Below are positions 21,342 through 29,294 of a stretch of 64,000 nucleotides of DNA, in pieces. Position 1 is the stretch's first letter. Every line of letters starts with the position of its first letter. A program made the position numbers and the translations under genes. The notes under the pieces were generated by a model. The model searched no databases. It was not told where the DNA came from and was given only the letters and a program-made list of their open reading frames with translations. Origin of the DNA: Edaphovirga cremea (GTDB lineage Bacteria; Pseudomonadota; Gammaproteobacteria; Enterobacterales; Enterobacteriaceae). The DNA lies in assembly GCF_003332275.1 (NCBI RefSeq), contig NZ_QOVA01000001.1:124001-188000 (forward strand), given 5' to 3'.

Positions 21342-22562
21342 TTATGACGACTTGTCTTCTATATTGGGCAGTAATGCAGTAAGAATGCCAAGCAAAGGCA
21401 GGAAGGCACATATTTGGTACACTAATTCAATACTGGTCAAATCAGCGACATACCCCAGTATTGCCGCGCCTAACCCGCCCATACCGAAAGCAAAACCGAA
21501 GAATAGTCCCGAAACCATCCCGACTTTTCCCGGGATCAACTCCTGTGCATAGACCAGTATGGCGGAGAATGCCGATGCGAGGATAATCCCAATGATCACC
21601 GTCAGAACACCCGTCCAGTAGAGACTTGCATAGGGTAAAACAAGCGTAAACGGCGCAACGCCGAGGATTGAGCCCCAAATAACATATTTGCGACCAATCT
21701 TGTCGCCAATTGGCCCACCAATGATGGTCCCTGCTGCAACAGCAAGCAGAAAGGCAAAGAGGTGAAATTGAGCATTCTGCACCGAAACACCGAATTTATG
21801 CATAAGATAAAAGGTGTAATAACTGCTTAGGCTCGTCAAATAGAAATACTTGGAGAAAATGAGCACCAAGAGGATCGTCAGGGAGAAAATCACGGTGCAT
21901 CTGGGCAACGTTTTTACATTATGGGAAGCGGCAGCCGAGGATTTTGTTGCCCGCTGCTGCATTTTGTACCATTTGCTGACCTGTAACAGCACGACAATCG
22001 CAAGCAATGCCGCCAATGAAAACCAGGCGACATTGCCTTGACCGTAGGGGGCGATAATCAATGCTGCCAGTAACGGCCCCATCGCACTGCCGAAATTCCC
22101 GCCCACCTGAAAAAGCGACTGCGCCAGCCCATGGCGCCCCCCAGACGCCATTCTCGCCACCCGTGAAGACTCTGGATGGAAAACGGAGGAGCCCGTGCCC
22201 ACCAATGCTGCGGCCAGCAATACCAAGGGGAAACTATTGGCAACCGAGAGCAACAGCAGTCCGGAAAGGGTAAATCCCATGCCTATTGGCAAGGAATAAG
22301 GTTGAGGATGTTTATCGGTATACAGGCCAATCAAGGGTTGCAGCATGGATGCCGTTAGCTGGTAGGTCAGCGTGATAAGTCCGATTTGGCTAAAGCTGAG
22401 TGAGAACTCATTTCGCAACAGCGGATAAATCGCCAGAATCAGCGATTGGATCATATCATTCAATAAATGCGAGACGCTTATAGCGCCCAATATTGAAAAT
22501 GCAGTCCCTTTTACTGCCGGTGAAACGGACGCCTTACCAGCGACCTCAGAACGATGGTTCAT
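21342..22562 (-). CDS. fsr: Fsr, MFS efflux transporter (fosmidomycin resistance type)
   Basis: 406-residue, 12-helix major facilitator; E. coli Fsr is also 406. The strings LLNDMIQSLILAIYPLL, the signature FHPESSRVARMASGGRHGLA and the second-half motif GGPIGDKIGRKYVIWGS identify this subfamily closely. Fsr exports fosmidomycin in E. coli; its natural substrate is unknown. Divergent from ushA over 299 bases, as in E. coli. The 230 bases between fsr and ybaL hold no further gene that I can see. Confidence 0.95.
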   Translation of the reverse strand: MNHRSEVAGKASVSPAVKGTAFSILGAISVSHLLNDMIQSLILAIYPLLRNEFSLSFSQIGLITLTYQLTASMLQPLIGLYTDKHPQPYSLPIGMGFTLSGLLLLSVANSFPLVLLAAALVGTGSSVFHPESSRVARMASGGRHGLAQSLFQVGGNFGSAMGPLLAALIIAPYGQGNVAWFSLAALLAIVVLLQVSKWYKMQQRATKSSAAASHNVKTLPRCTVIFSLTILLVLIFSKYFYLTSLSSYYTFYLMHKFGVSVQNAQFHLFAFLLAVAAGTIIGGPIGDKIGRKYVIWGSILGVAPFTLVLPYASLYWTGVLTVIIGIILASAFSAILVYAQELIPGKVGMVSGLFFGFAFGMGGLGAAILGYVADLTSIELVYQICAFLPLLGILTALLPNIEDKSS

Positions 22563-22657
22563 GATTACATGCAGCCTTATTATTTTTTATTGTCAAAAAG
22601 AGGGTGTACCGTTCACATCTTAATCACCCGGATTTTTTATTACCACAACAGACATAA

Positions 22658-22673
22658 TTTGACGTGTGTCACA
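22658..22673 (+). promoter_or_regulatory. Possible CRP site between fsr and ushA
   Basis: TTTGA-N6-TCACA, nine of ten core positions of the CRP half-sites at the canonical spacing, centred about 196 bases before the ushA start. Suggestive only; which of the two divergent genes it would serve is unclear. Confidence 0.35.
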
Positions 22674-22861
22674 AAAATGTTGAAACAACTCACTTTCCTT
22701 TCAGGGTACAATTTTAACCAGTTGATAAATATCAGTGTGCTGTCATGTTCCCCCACGCAAACGGGGTGTATTTTACCTGTCAGATTGCACGAGGATTATC
22801 AGTCAAAACGATCCAGGTTGACCTGAATTCCCTGCTGACCCACTTATGAACTGGAGTGTCC

Positions 22862-24517
22862 ATGCATTTCTCGCTGAAAACCACTGCCTGCGCATTAGCC
22901 GTCTCACTTTCTTTGTTACCGGCGCTTGCCAATGCCTGGGAAAAAGATAAAACCTACGATATCACCATTCTTCATACCAACGATCACCACGGCCATTTCT
23001 GGCATAACGACAACGGTGAATATGGCCTTGCAGCGCAGAAAACGCTGGTCGATGAGATTCGTCAGCAGGTGGCTTCGCAGGGAGGAAGCGTACTTTTGTT
23101 ATCCGGCGGAGACATCAACACTGGTGTGCCAGAATCTGATTTACAGGATGCTGAACCCGATTTCCGTGGCATGACGCTGATTGGGTATGACGCCATGGCT
23201 CTCGGGAACCATGAGTTTGATAACCCGTTGAGCGTGCTGCGTCAGCAGGAAAAATGGGCCAAATTTCCTCTGCTCTCGGCGAATATCTATCAAAAAAGCA
23301 CCAACACCCGTCTGTTCAAGCCTTATGCCCTGTTTGACAAGCAGGGGATCAAAATTGCAGTCATCGGCTTAACCACGGATGACACGATCAAAATCGGTAA
23401 TCCTGAAAACTTCACGGACATCGTTTTCCACAAGCCCGCAGAAGAGGCCAAAGTTGTTGTTGAAGAACTGCGCAAGCAGGAAAAACCGGACATCATTATA
23501 GCTGCCACCCATATGGGCCATTATGACAACGGCAATCATGGTTCCAATGCACCGGGCGATGTGGAGATGGCGCGCAGCCTGCCCGCTGGCTATCTCGATA
23601 TGATTGTCGGGGGACACTCGCAGGATCCGGTCTGCATGGCGAGCGAAAATAAAAAGCAGGTCGACTATGTGCCAGGTACACCTTGCGCGCCAGATCGTCA
23701 AAATGGAACCTGGATTGTACAGGCGCATGAGTGGGGTAAATACGTGGGTCGTGCGGACTTCCAGTTCCGTAACGGTGAGTTGAAATTGGTGCACTACCAA
23801 CTGATCCCAGTCAACCTGAAGAAAAAGGTGCAGAAAGCCGATGGTACCAGCGAGCGGGTTTTTTACACTCAGGAGATTGCCGAAAGCAGTGACATGCTGA
23901 AATTACTGACGCCTTTCCAGGACAAAGGGAAAGAGCAGTTGGAAGTGAAAGTCGGCAGCGTCGATAATAAGCTGGAGGGCGACCGCAGCAAGGTTCGTTT
24001 TGTGCAGACCAATCTTTCCCGCGTATTGCTGGCGGCGCAGATGGAGCGTGCGGGTGCTGACTTTGGCGTAATGAGTGGTGGCGGTGTGCGTGATTCCATC
24101 GAACCCGGTGATATTACCTATAAAGACGTGCTCAAAGTGCAACCGTTCGGCAACACGCTGGTGTATGTCGATCTTGAGGGCAGTGAGGTCCAGGAGTATC
24201 TGGGCGTTGTTGCGAACATGAAAGTCGACTCCGGGGCTTATGCGCAGTTCGCCAATGTGAGTCTGGTCGCTGATGGTAAAAATGGCGTGAGCGATGTCAA
24301 GATCAAGGGGGAGCCGTTGCAGGCGGATAAAACTTACCGTATGGCTACGCTCAATTTCAATGCAACAGGGGGCGATGGTTATCCTAAAGTTGACAACCAC
24401 CCGAGCTACGTCAATACCGGTTTTGTCGATGCTGAAGTGTTGAAACAATATATTGAGAAACACTCCCCGCTGAAAGCCGAAGATTATCAGCCGAAAGGTG
24501 AAATCGTCTATAAATAA
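22862..24517 (+). CDS. ushA: UshA, periplasmic UDP-sugar hydrolase / 5'-nucleotidase
   Basis: Secreted metallophosphoesterase that degrades extracellular nucleotides and UDP-sugars. From the ATG at 22862 the product is 551 residues (E. coli 550). The Sec signal peptide runs to about residue 25 (SLLPALANA, cleaved before WEKD). The dinuclear metal motifs ILHTNDHHGHF, SGGDIN, GNHEFDNP, ATHMGHYDNG and GGHSQDP are in order, and the C-terminal substrate domain has NFNATGGDGYP. A GTG two codons upstream is possible, but the ATG follows GGAG and gives a normal signal peptide. Confidence 0.97.
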   Translation: MHFSLKTTACALAVSLSLLPALANAWEKDKTYDITILHTNDHHGHFWHNDNGEYGLAAQKTLVDEIRQQVASQGGSVLLLSGGDINTGVPESDLQDAEPDFRGMTLIGYDAMALGNHEFDNPLSVLRQQEKWAKFPLLSANIYQKSTNTRLFKPYALFDKQGIKIAVIGLTTDDTIKIGNPENFTDIVFHKPAEEAKVVVEELRKQEKPDIIIAATHMGHYDNGNHGSNAPGDVEMARSLPAGYLDMIVGGHSQDPVCMASENKKQVDYVPGTPCAPDRQNGTWIVQAHEWGKYVGRADFQFRNGELKLVHYQLIPVNLKKKVQKADGTSERVFYTQEIAESSDMLKLLTPFQDKGKEQLEVKVGSVDNKLEGDRSKVRFVQTNLSRVLLAAQMERAGADFGVMSGGGVRDSIEPGDITYKDVLKVQPFGNTLVYVDLEGSEVQEYLGVVANMKVDSGAYAQFANVSLVADGKNGVSDVKIKGEPLQADKTYRMATLNFNATGGDGYPKVDNHPSYVNTGFVDAEVLKQYIEKHSPLKAEDYQPKGEIVYK

Positions 24518-24531
24518 AGCGTTATGTTGCC

Positions 24532-24562
24532 AACAGGTGCCAGTTTGGCACCTGTTCATTTT
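24532..24562 (+). terminator. Probable terminator after ushA
   Basis: Perfect ten-base arms AACAGGTGCC (24532-24541) and GGCACCTGTT (24547-24556) with a five-base loop, followed by CATTTTCC; the T run is short. Confidence 0.6.
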
Positions 24563-24568
24563 CCTTCC

Positions 24569-24757
24569 TCAGAAAAGAGAGAAAAGAAGCACCACTGGCA
24601 GACTGAGTGGCCACGTCAAACCAATGAGAGTGGATGTGAGCAGGCGGATCAGGAAGGAATTGTCTCGACTGACCAATAGCGTAAACAACACCGAAAACGC
24701 GAACCCGAAGAAATAGACGGTCTTGATAACATCCCATGTAGAGTTTACAGACACCAT
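24569..24757 (-). CDS. GhoT/OrtT-family small membrane protein (toxin-like)
   Basis: 62-residue hydrophobic protein with two predicted membrane helices. The C-terminal half, IRLLTSTLIGLTWPLSLPV followed by VLLFSLF, matches the diagnostic ending of E. coli GhoT and OrtT (IRxLSAFLVGxTWPMSxPVALLFSLF). Those proteins damage the inner membrane and lower proton motive force and ATP when induced. The start at 24757 follows AAGGAAG; an ATG at 24772 would add five residues. There is no adjacent ghoS-like gene on either side, so it resembles an orphan OrtT-type toxin rather than a GhoST pair. It is convergent with ushA. Confidence 0.72.
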   Translation of the reverse strand: MVSVNSTWDVIKTVYFFGFAFSVLFTLLVSRDNSFLIRLLTSTLIGLTWPLSLPVVLLFSLF

Positions 24758-25000
24758 TCTTCCTTGTTTCATTCTGTTAACAGCTTATTTTATTCTCCTA
24801 ACAACACATTATCAAACGCATGACGCCAGTTATTGCTAATATATCGAACCGCGTAGAAACGTTTGCCTCGATTAAGCCCAGAGGTTTATATTCTCGGACA
24901 GGATTTAACCATAAAATATAAGAATAGAGAGAATGGTCTTATCTGAGTCTCTCTGATTAACTTAGCGCAGTTTTGTTTGCTCCTGGACTCAATAAATTCT

Positions 25001-27436
25001 ATGTACAAGTTTTCACAGTTATTCGTGCAGTTCTGTCTCTTGATAGCACTCACGCTGGTTCCTGTATGGGCAACGGCTGCCGATTCCCCCTCTTCATCAC
25101 AAACGCAGAATGATTCAACGCCTGCACCGGTGAAGATTGTGGCATCGGTTGAACTGAGTAAGTTGCAAAAACGACTGGATGCGATCAAGCAGCAGGTCTC
25201 AACCGCGACAACCGACAGTCAACTCACTGGTCTGTATAACGATTCCCTGACGCTGGCAAACGATGCTGAAGCGCTTTCCGCGGCGCTGCATCCCGATCGG
25301 GCACAGATTCAGGCGCAGTTGGATGTACTTGGCCCGGCTCCCGTGCAGGGTGCAATGCCAGAAACCGCCGTGGTTGCCCAGCAACGTAACGCGTTGAATG
25401 GCCGCAAAGCGCAATTGGACAGCCAAATCGAGCGCGTCCAGTCAATCAAGACCGGGGCGACCAATCTCTCAACGCAAATTGTCGACATCCGACGCAATGC
25501 GCTCCGCACCCAGATGGCCTTCAACTCTGGCAGTATTCTCGGGGGGAAATTCTGGTCGCCGCTACTTGAGCCGAGGAGTGAAGATCAGCGGCGTATAAAC
25601 GATTTTCGCCAGCAGATCGAAGACGCCTGGGCACTTTCATGGCAACCCGACTGGCGCGTAGGAACGTCGATATTTCTCTTGCTGGCGGCGGCGATTTGGA
25701 TAAGTGGAGTCCGGTTACTGGATTACGCGCTGGCCTGGCTCTGTACCCACTGGTTGCCTGAGGGGCATCTGCGACGCAGCTTTTTAGCCTGCGCCACGGC
25801 GTTGACCACGGTTCTGGCGCTGGGGTTGGGAGCCGAGCTTCTGCTGCTGGCCTTTACGCGCCATCCTGACGTCTCGCCAGCCGTTCTGGATTTCGGCAAT
25901 CAACTCTTCTCGCTGACGCTTTTCTCTGCGTTGATTGTCGGCTTGGGGCGCGCGTTCCTTTCCATCCGCCGTCCGACATGGCGTCTCGCGTCGATGTCGA
26001 ACCCTATCGCACTGGCGCTACGTTCTACTCCCAAGATGCTGGCGGTATGTATTCTGCTGTTTGGCGCAGTTGAGCAAGTCAATAATATTATTGGTACCAG
26101 CGTATCGACGACCATTTTTGGTAATGGTATCGCGGCACTGCTGGTGGGGTTAATCGCCTTTATTTCCCCTGTACGCGTCAATCGCCTGCGCCGTCAACTG
26201 GCCGCCAATGGTGAGCAGCCGGAAGGGCGATCTACGCTGGCTGGGCTGATCCATCTCAGCGTATGCCTGACCGGTATCTCAATCCTGCTATCGCTGTTGA
26301 TCGGGTACATCGCGTTGGCGCGGTTTCTCACCTATGAGCTGATTTGGGTGGGCATGGTGCTCTCATGCCTGTATCTGTTGCTCTATCTGGTTAACGATCT
26401 TTGCGAGAGCCTGTTTTCCACGCAGAACGCCAGCGGCAAGATGCTGAAAAACTCGTTGAATCTGGACGAACGGCATCTGGCTCAGGCAGCAACACTTTTC
26501 TCGGCTATCGGTAAAACCCTGTTGATTCTGTTGGCGGCCGTGGCGCTGTTCAATGGTGCCTTTGGCTCAACCACGCCGATGACGCTGTTCAATAAAGCGA
26601 TTGAGATGTGGGGCGGCAAGGGGCTGGAGAAGCTGAATATTGTTCCGTCGAGCGTCATGCATGCTTTTTTGTGCCTGGGAATTGGCCTTTACGTTCTGCG
26701 CACCGCAAAACGCTGGCTCGACAAAGAGTTCCTGCCGAAAACCATGATGGACATCGGTATCCGCTCTTCCCTGGTTACACTGTTCAGCAATATCGGCTAT
26801 GTGCTGGTTTTATTGATGACGCTGGCAACATTGGGCATCCAATGGAACAAGTTGGCCTGGATCGTGAGTGCGTTATCGGTAGGTATCGGTTTTGGTCTGC
26901 AGGAGATAGTGAAGAACTTTATCTCCGGGCTGATTCTGCTTACCGAGCGGCCGGTCAAAGTGGGGGATTTGATCAGTATTGCTGGCGTGGAGGGCGATAT
27001 CCGGCGGATCAACGTGCGTGCGACAGAAATCCAACTGGGCGACCGCTCCACCGTTATTGTGCCTAACTCGCAGTTGATTTCGCAGAATGTCCGCAATGCA
27101 ACGATGGGCAATGCGCAGGGCGTGGCAACCATTGCGTTGACGTTCCCGCTGGATATCGATCCCGAACAGGTTCGTACCCTGCTGCTCGATGCCTATGAAG
27201 CGCATGAGTCGATTCTGCCTACGCCTGCGCCATCGGTGAAGTTCAGCCAGCTTGGCCCTGAGGGGATTGTCCTGAGCGTGACGGGCTATGTCAGCAGTCC
27301 GCGTATGGTATCGGCGGCAAAAAGCGATCTTCTCTTTGAGATTCTCAAGCGATTGAGAGAGGCAAAGGTCGCACTCTCCAGCCCGCGAACCATGATTTTG
27401 CAGCAGCCTGCGCCACAGGATTCTGGCGTGGAATAA
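25001..27436 (+). CDS. DUF3772-containing MscS-family mechanosensitive channel
   Basis: 811 residues from ATG 25001 (MYKFSQLFVQFCLLIAL...), with a Sec signal peptide ending about residue 28 (VWATA). A periplasmic helical domain of the DUF3772 type follows to about residue 215, then roughly ten membrane helices. The MscS core begins near residue 610: pore helix LSVGIGFGLQEIVKNFISGL, then beta-domain RPVKVGDLISIAGVEGDIRRI and VIVPNSQLISQNVRN. The role is presumably osmotic release, like MscK, but this subfamily is not individually characterised here. A TTG eight codons upstream would also be open, but the signal peptide fits the ATG. It is unrelated to its neighbours. Confidence 0.88.
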   Translation: MYKFSQLFVQFCLLIALTLVPVWATAADSPSSSQTQNDSTPAPVKIVASVELSKLQKRLDAIKQQVSTATTDSQLTGLYNDSLTLANDAEALSAALHPDRAQIQAQLDVLGPAPVQGAMPETAVVAQQRNALNGRKAQLDSQIERVQSIKTGATNLSTQIVDIRRNALRTQMAFNSGSILGGKFWSPLLEPRSEDQRRINDFRQQIEDAWALSWQPDWRVGTSIFLLLAAAIWISGVRLLDYALAWLCTHWLPEGHLRRSFLACATALTTVLALGLGAELLLLAFTRHPDVSPAVLDFGNQLFSLTLFSALIVGLGRAFLSIRRPTWRLASMSNPIALALRSTPKMLAVCILLFGAVEQVNNIIGTSVSTTIFGNGIAALLVGLIAFISPVRVNRLRRQLAANGEQPEGRSTLAGLIHLSVCLTGISILLSLLIGYIALARFLTYELIWVGMVLSCLYLLLYLVNDLCESLFSTQNASGKMLKNSLNLDERHLAQAATLFSAIGKTLLILLAAVALFNGAFGSTTPMTLFNKAIEMWGGKGLEKLNIVPSSVMHAFLCLGIGLYVLRTAKRWLDKEFLPKTMMDIGIRSSLVTLFSNIGYVLVLLMTLATLGIQWNKLAWIVSALSVGIGFGLQEIVKNFISGLILLTERPVKVGDLISIAGVEGDIRRINVRATEIQLGDRSTVIVPNSQLISQNVRNATMGNAQGVATIALTFPLDIDPEQVRTLLLDAYEAHESILPTPAPSVKFSQLGPEGIVLSVTGYVSSPRMVSAAKSDLLFEILKRLREAKVALSSPRTMILQQPAPQDSGVE

Positions 27437-27448
27437 GTCCTGCGGATG

Positions 27449-27474
27449 AGACGCCAATATGTCGCTTGGCGTCT
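27449..27474. other. Hairpin downstream of the MscS gene
   Basis: Perfect nine-base arms AGACGCCAA / TTGGCGTCT with an eight-base loop. It is immediately followed by the 12-base palindrome CTTAAGCTTAAG (27473-27484). No T run on the + strand, so termination is uncertain. Confidence 0.5.
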
Positions 27475-27544
27475 TAAGCTTAAGGTCACGGCGGAATATA
27501 AGAAAACCTGAGATCTGGCACAAAAAATATTGGGCAGAGCGTGG

Positions 27545-27570
27545 AGGAGCCGTCACATTTAACGGCTCCT
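27545..27570. other. Hairpin at the 3' end of ybaK
   Basis: Arms AGGAGCCGT / ACGGCTCCT around CACATTTA, lying 12 bases past the ybaK stop on its strand. It has no clear T tract in either direction but could still mark the 3' end of the convergent transcripts. Confidence 0.5.
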
Positions 27571-27582
27571 GACGGCGCGGAA

Positions 27583-28062
27583 TCAGTCAATTCGCGCGAT
27601 GTCTGCGAAAACACCATTCAGCAGGCGACATAAATCGCTGGCGGCCAATTCAATATCCAAACCGCGTTTGCCACCGGAAACAAAAATGGTCGGGAACCGT
27701 TGCGCCGGGTTGTCGATCACCGTAGGCAGTCGCTTCTTCTGCCCGAGCGGGCTGATTCCACCGACCAGATATCCGGTAACCCGCTGTGCCAATTGTGGAT
27801 CGGCCATCTCAGCTTTTTTGGCACCAAGCGCTTTAGCCACTTTCTTCAAATCAAGCTGAGTTGAAACGGGCGTAACAGCAACTGCCAGGTTTTTAGCCTC
27901 TCCGTTCAACGAGACCAGCAGGGTTTTATAGACTTGCTGGGCATCCAGTCCCAGTTTCTTGACCGCTTCATCACCGAAATTGGTTTCTTCACTGTTGTGT
28001 TCATAAGGATGGAGGGTGAATTTAACCTTTTGTTTCTCTAAAAGATTTACTGCTGGGGTCAT
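27583..28062 (-). CDS. ybaK: YbaK, Cys-tRNA(Pro) deacylase
   Basis: Trans-editing enzyme that hydrolyses Cys mischarged on tRNA-Pro. From ATG 28062 the product is 159 residues, exactly E. coli YbaK. The family motifs are present: [23 protein letters not shown], which carries the essential lysine, and [17 protein letters not shown]. Further-upstream ATGs at 28116-28122 have no family support. The ChiX small RNA and ybaP follow to the right, as in E. coli. Confidence 0.94.
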   Translation of the reverse strand: MTPAVNLLEKQKVKFTLHPYEHNSEETNFGDEAVKKLGLDAQQVYKTLLVSLNGEAKNLAVAVTPVSTQLDLKKVAKALGAKKAEMADPQLAQRVTGYLVGGISPLGQKKRLPTVIDNPAQRFPTIFVSGGKRGLDIELAASDLCRLLNGVFADIARID

Positions 28063-28268
28063 GATGTTTACCTGATGAGTCAACACTAACGCCTGAAAGG
28101 TTGCCGCGTTTGCCATATACAAAATTTTGGCAAAAATAATTGCTCTGCGTAATTGTCTGATAGTTAGCTATAAAAGTCGCTTCTTCGCGGGTGTTCAACT
28201 TTAGCGCAAACAATGTTTGTTGCAAATACATTCAACGCGTTGTTACCCTACTACCGCCGGTAGGGCTC

Positions 28269-28352
28269 TCTGCAAAGAAGCATGCCGAAGCGTATAACTA
28301 ATAAAATGAAATTCCTCTTTGACTGGCCAATAGCGATATTGGCCATTTTTTT
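28269..28352 (+). ncRNA. chiX: ChiX small RNA
   Basis: Hfq-binding sRNA that represses chitoporin/chitobiose genes by base-pairing through its AUUCCUCUUU-containing seed. In this same ybaK-ybaP gap the + strand carries AUGAAAUUCCUCUUUGAC, then the perfect terminator hairpin TGGCCAATA-GCGA-TATTGGCCA (28324-28345), then seven T. I recognise the seed and terminator as nearly identical to E. coli ChiX. The 5' part is diverged, so the start is approximate. A -35-like TTGCAA at 28220-28225 and a weak -10 TACCCT at 28244-28249 would place it about 15 bases earlier. No protein gene on the + strand explains this terminator. Confidence 0.88.
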
Positions 28353-28359
28353 ATTCCTA

Positions 28360-29172
28360 TCAATGGGGTATTCCGATTTTCAACATATCGGGCAGATTAC
28401 CTTCGCCGTATAAATGCAAGGCTCCTACCGCCACAACATAGCGGCCAGGAGGGAGAGCCGATAGCTGCTGCTGCCAACGTTGATTGCGCTGATTCATCAA
28501 AATATCGTAGAGCGCACTGCTAAAGGTGGATGGCAGGGCGTCAGTGAATTTTTTGGGTTGATTTTCCATCCACCAACTCACCATGGTTTGCAGCAACCGC
28601 GCATTGGTGTGCCAGTGTGTCAGGGTATCTTCAAGCAGGGCGATCCCGCCTTTGGGAAGCTGCTGTAGTAGTTCGAGCTGTTGTTGCGGCCCCTCTAATT
28701 CAATGACTTTTTTACCCTGATGACGTGCGGCATTGAGCAATTGGTAGTCAATGCCATATTCGGCGCGCAGACCCAATCTCTGTGCCTGCTGCGCCTGCAA
28801 TACCAGCGCAATTTGCCAGGCTGGCAGGGTGGACAGATGCTGCTCGCGTGCGCCCAACTCATCACACAAATTATTCAGTTGCTCAAGTTGCGCTGCAGAG
28901 AGTCGTTCCGCTAATGGCAATTGGGGTTCAGGTTGGCCGAAAGGGGATTCACTGCTGGTGATATCAGCTTCAACGATTAACGCATCGGCTTCCCTCAGTT
29001 TCTCGAATAACACGTCTGGTAGCGGTGACATGTCGATGGTGCCCATATGAATACTGCCGACCAGATGAAAATAACGTTCACCCGGCAGCGTGATGTCGAG
29101 AGCCGGATAGGCATAAACCATAGGCGAGTTCAGACCCAGCAGGGAAGCGATACGGCGAAACAATTGACCCAT
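28360..29172 (-). CDS. ybaP: YbaP, TraB/GumN-family protein
   Basis: 270 residues from ATG 29172, preceded by GGAG (E. coli YbaP is 264). The TraB signature motifs are present: an N-terminal FHLVGSIHMGTIDMSPLP and the C-terminal RYVVAVGALHLYGEGNLPDM, two histidine-containing elements that probably form a metal-dependent hydrolase site. The middle has the conserved EYGIDYQLLNAA and ELEGPQQQLELL. The function of YbaP is not established. An ATG at 29205 would add 11 residues. Confidence 0.88.
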   Translation of the reverse strand: MGQLFRRIASLLGLNSPMVYAYPALDITLPGERYFHLVGSIHMGTIDMSPLPDVLFEKLREADALIVEADITSSESPFGQPEPQLPLAERLSAAQLEQLNNLCDELGAREQHLSTLPAWQIALVLQAQQAQRLGLRAEYGIDYQLLNAARHQGKKVIELEGPQQQLELLQQLPKGGIALLEDTLTHWHTNARLLQTMVSWWMENQPKKFTDALPSTFSSALYDILMNQRNQRWQQQLSALPPGRYVVAVGALHLYGEGNLPDMLKIGIPH

Positions 29173-29261
29173 GACAGCGTGGCTCCGATTAGCATTTCTT
29201 TTCATGCTAACGTCTTACGTTGCAGAGTTGTAGGAGAATTAACTGATTAAAGGCGGGTAAA

Positions 29262-29285
29262 GGTGGCACCGCACAGAGTGCCACC
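29262..29285 (-). terminator. Possible terminator after copA
   Basis: GGTGGCAC / GTGCCACC arms with an eight-base loop between copA and ybaP. On the copA strand the hairpin is followed by only TTTACC, so it is a weak intrinsic terminator at best. Confidence 0.5.
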
Positions 29286-29294
29286 GCAGTCGTG

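Noticed and set aside
24886-25188. 100-codon reverse frame as a possible antitoxin for the GhoT-like gene
   Set aside because: Mostly antisense to the start of the MscS gene, cysteine-rich nonsense composition, no similarity to GhoS.
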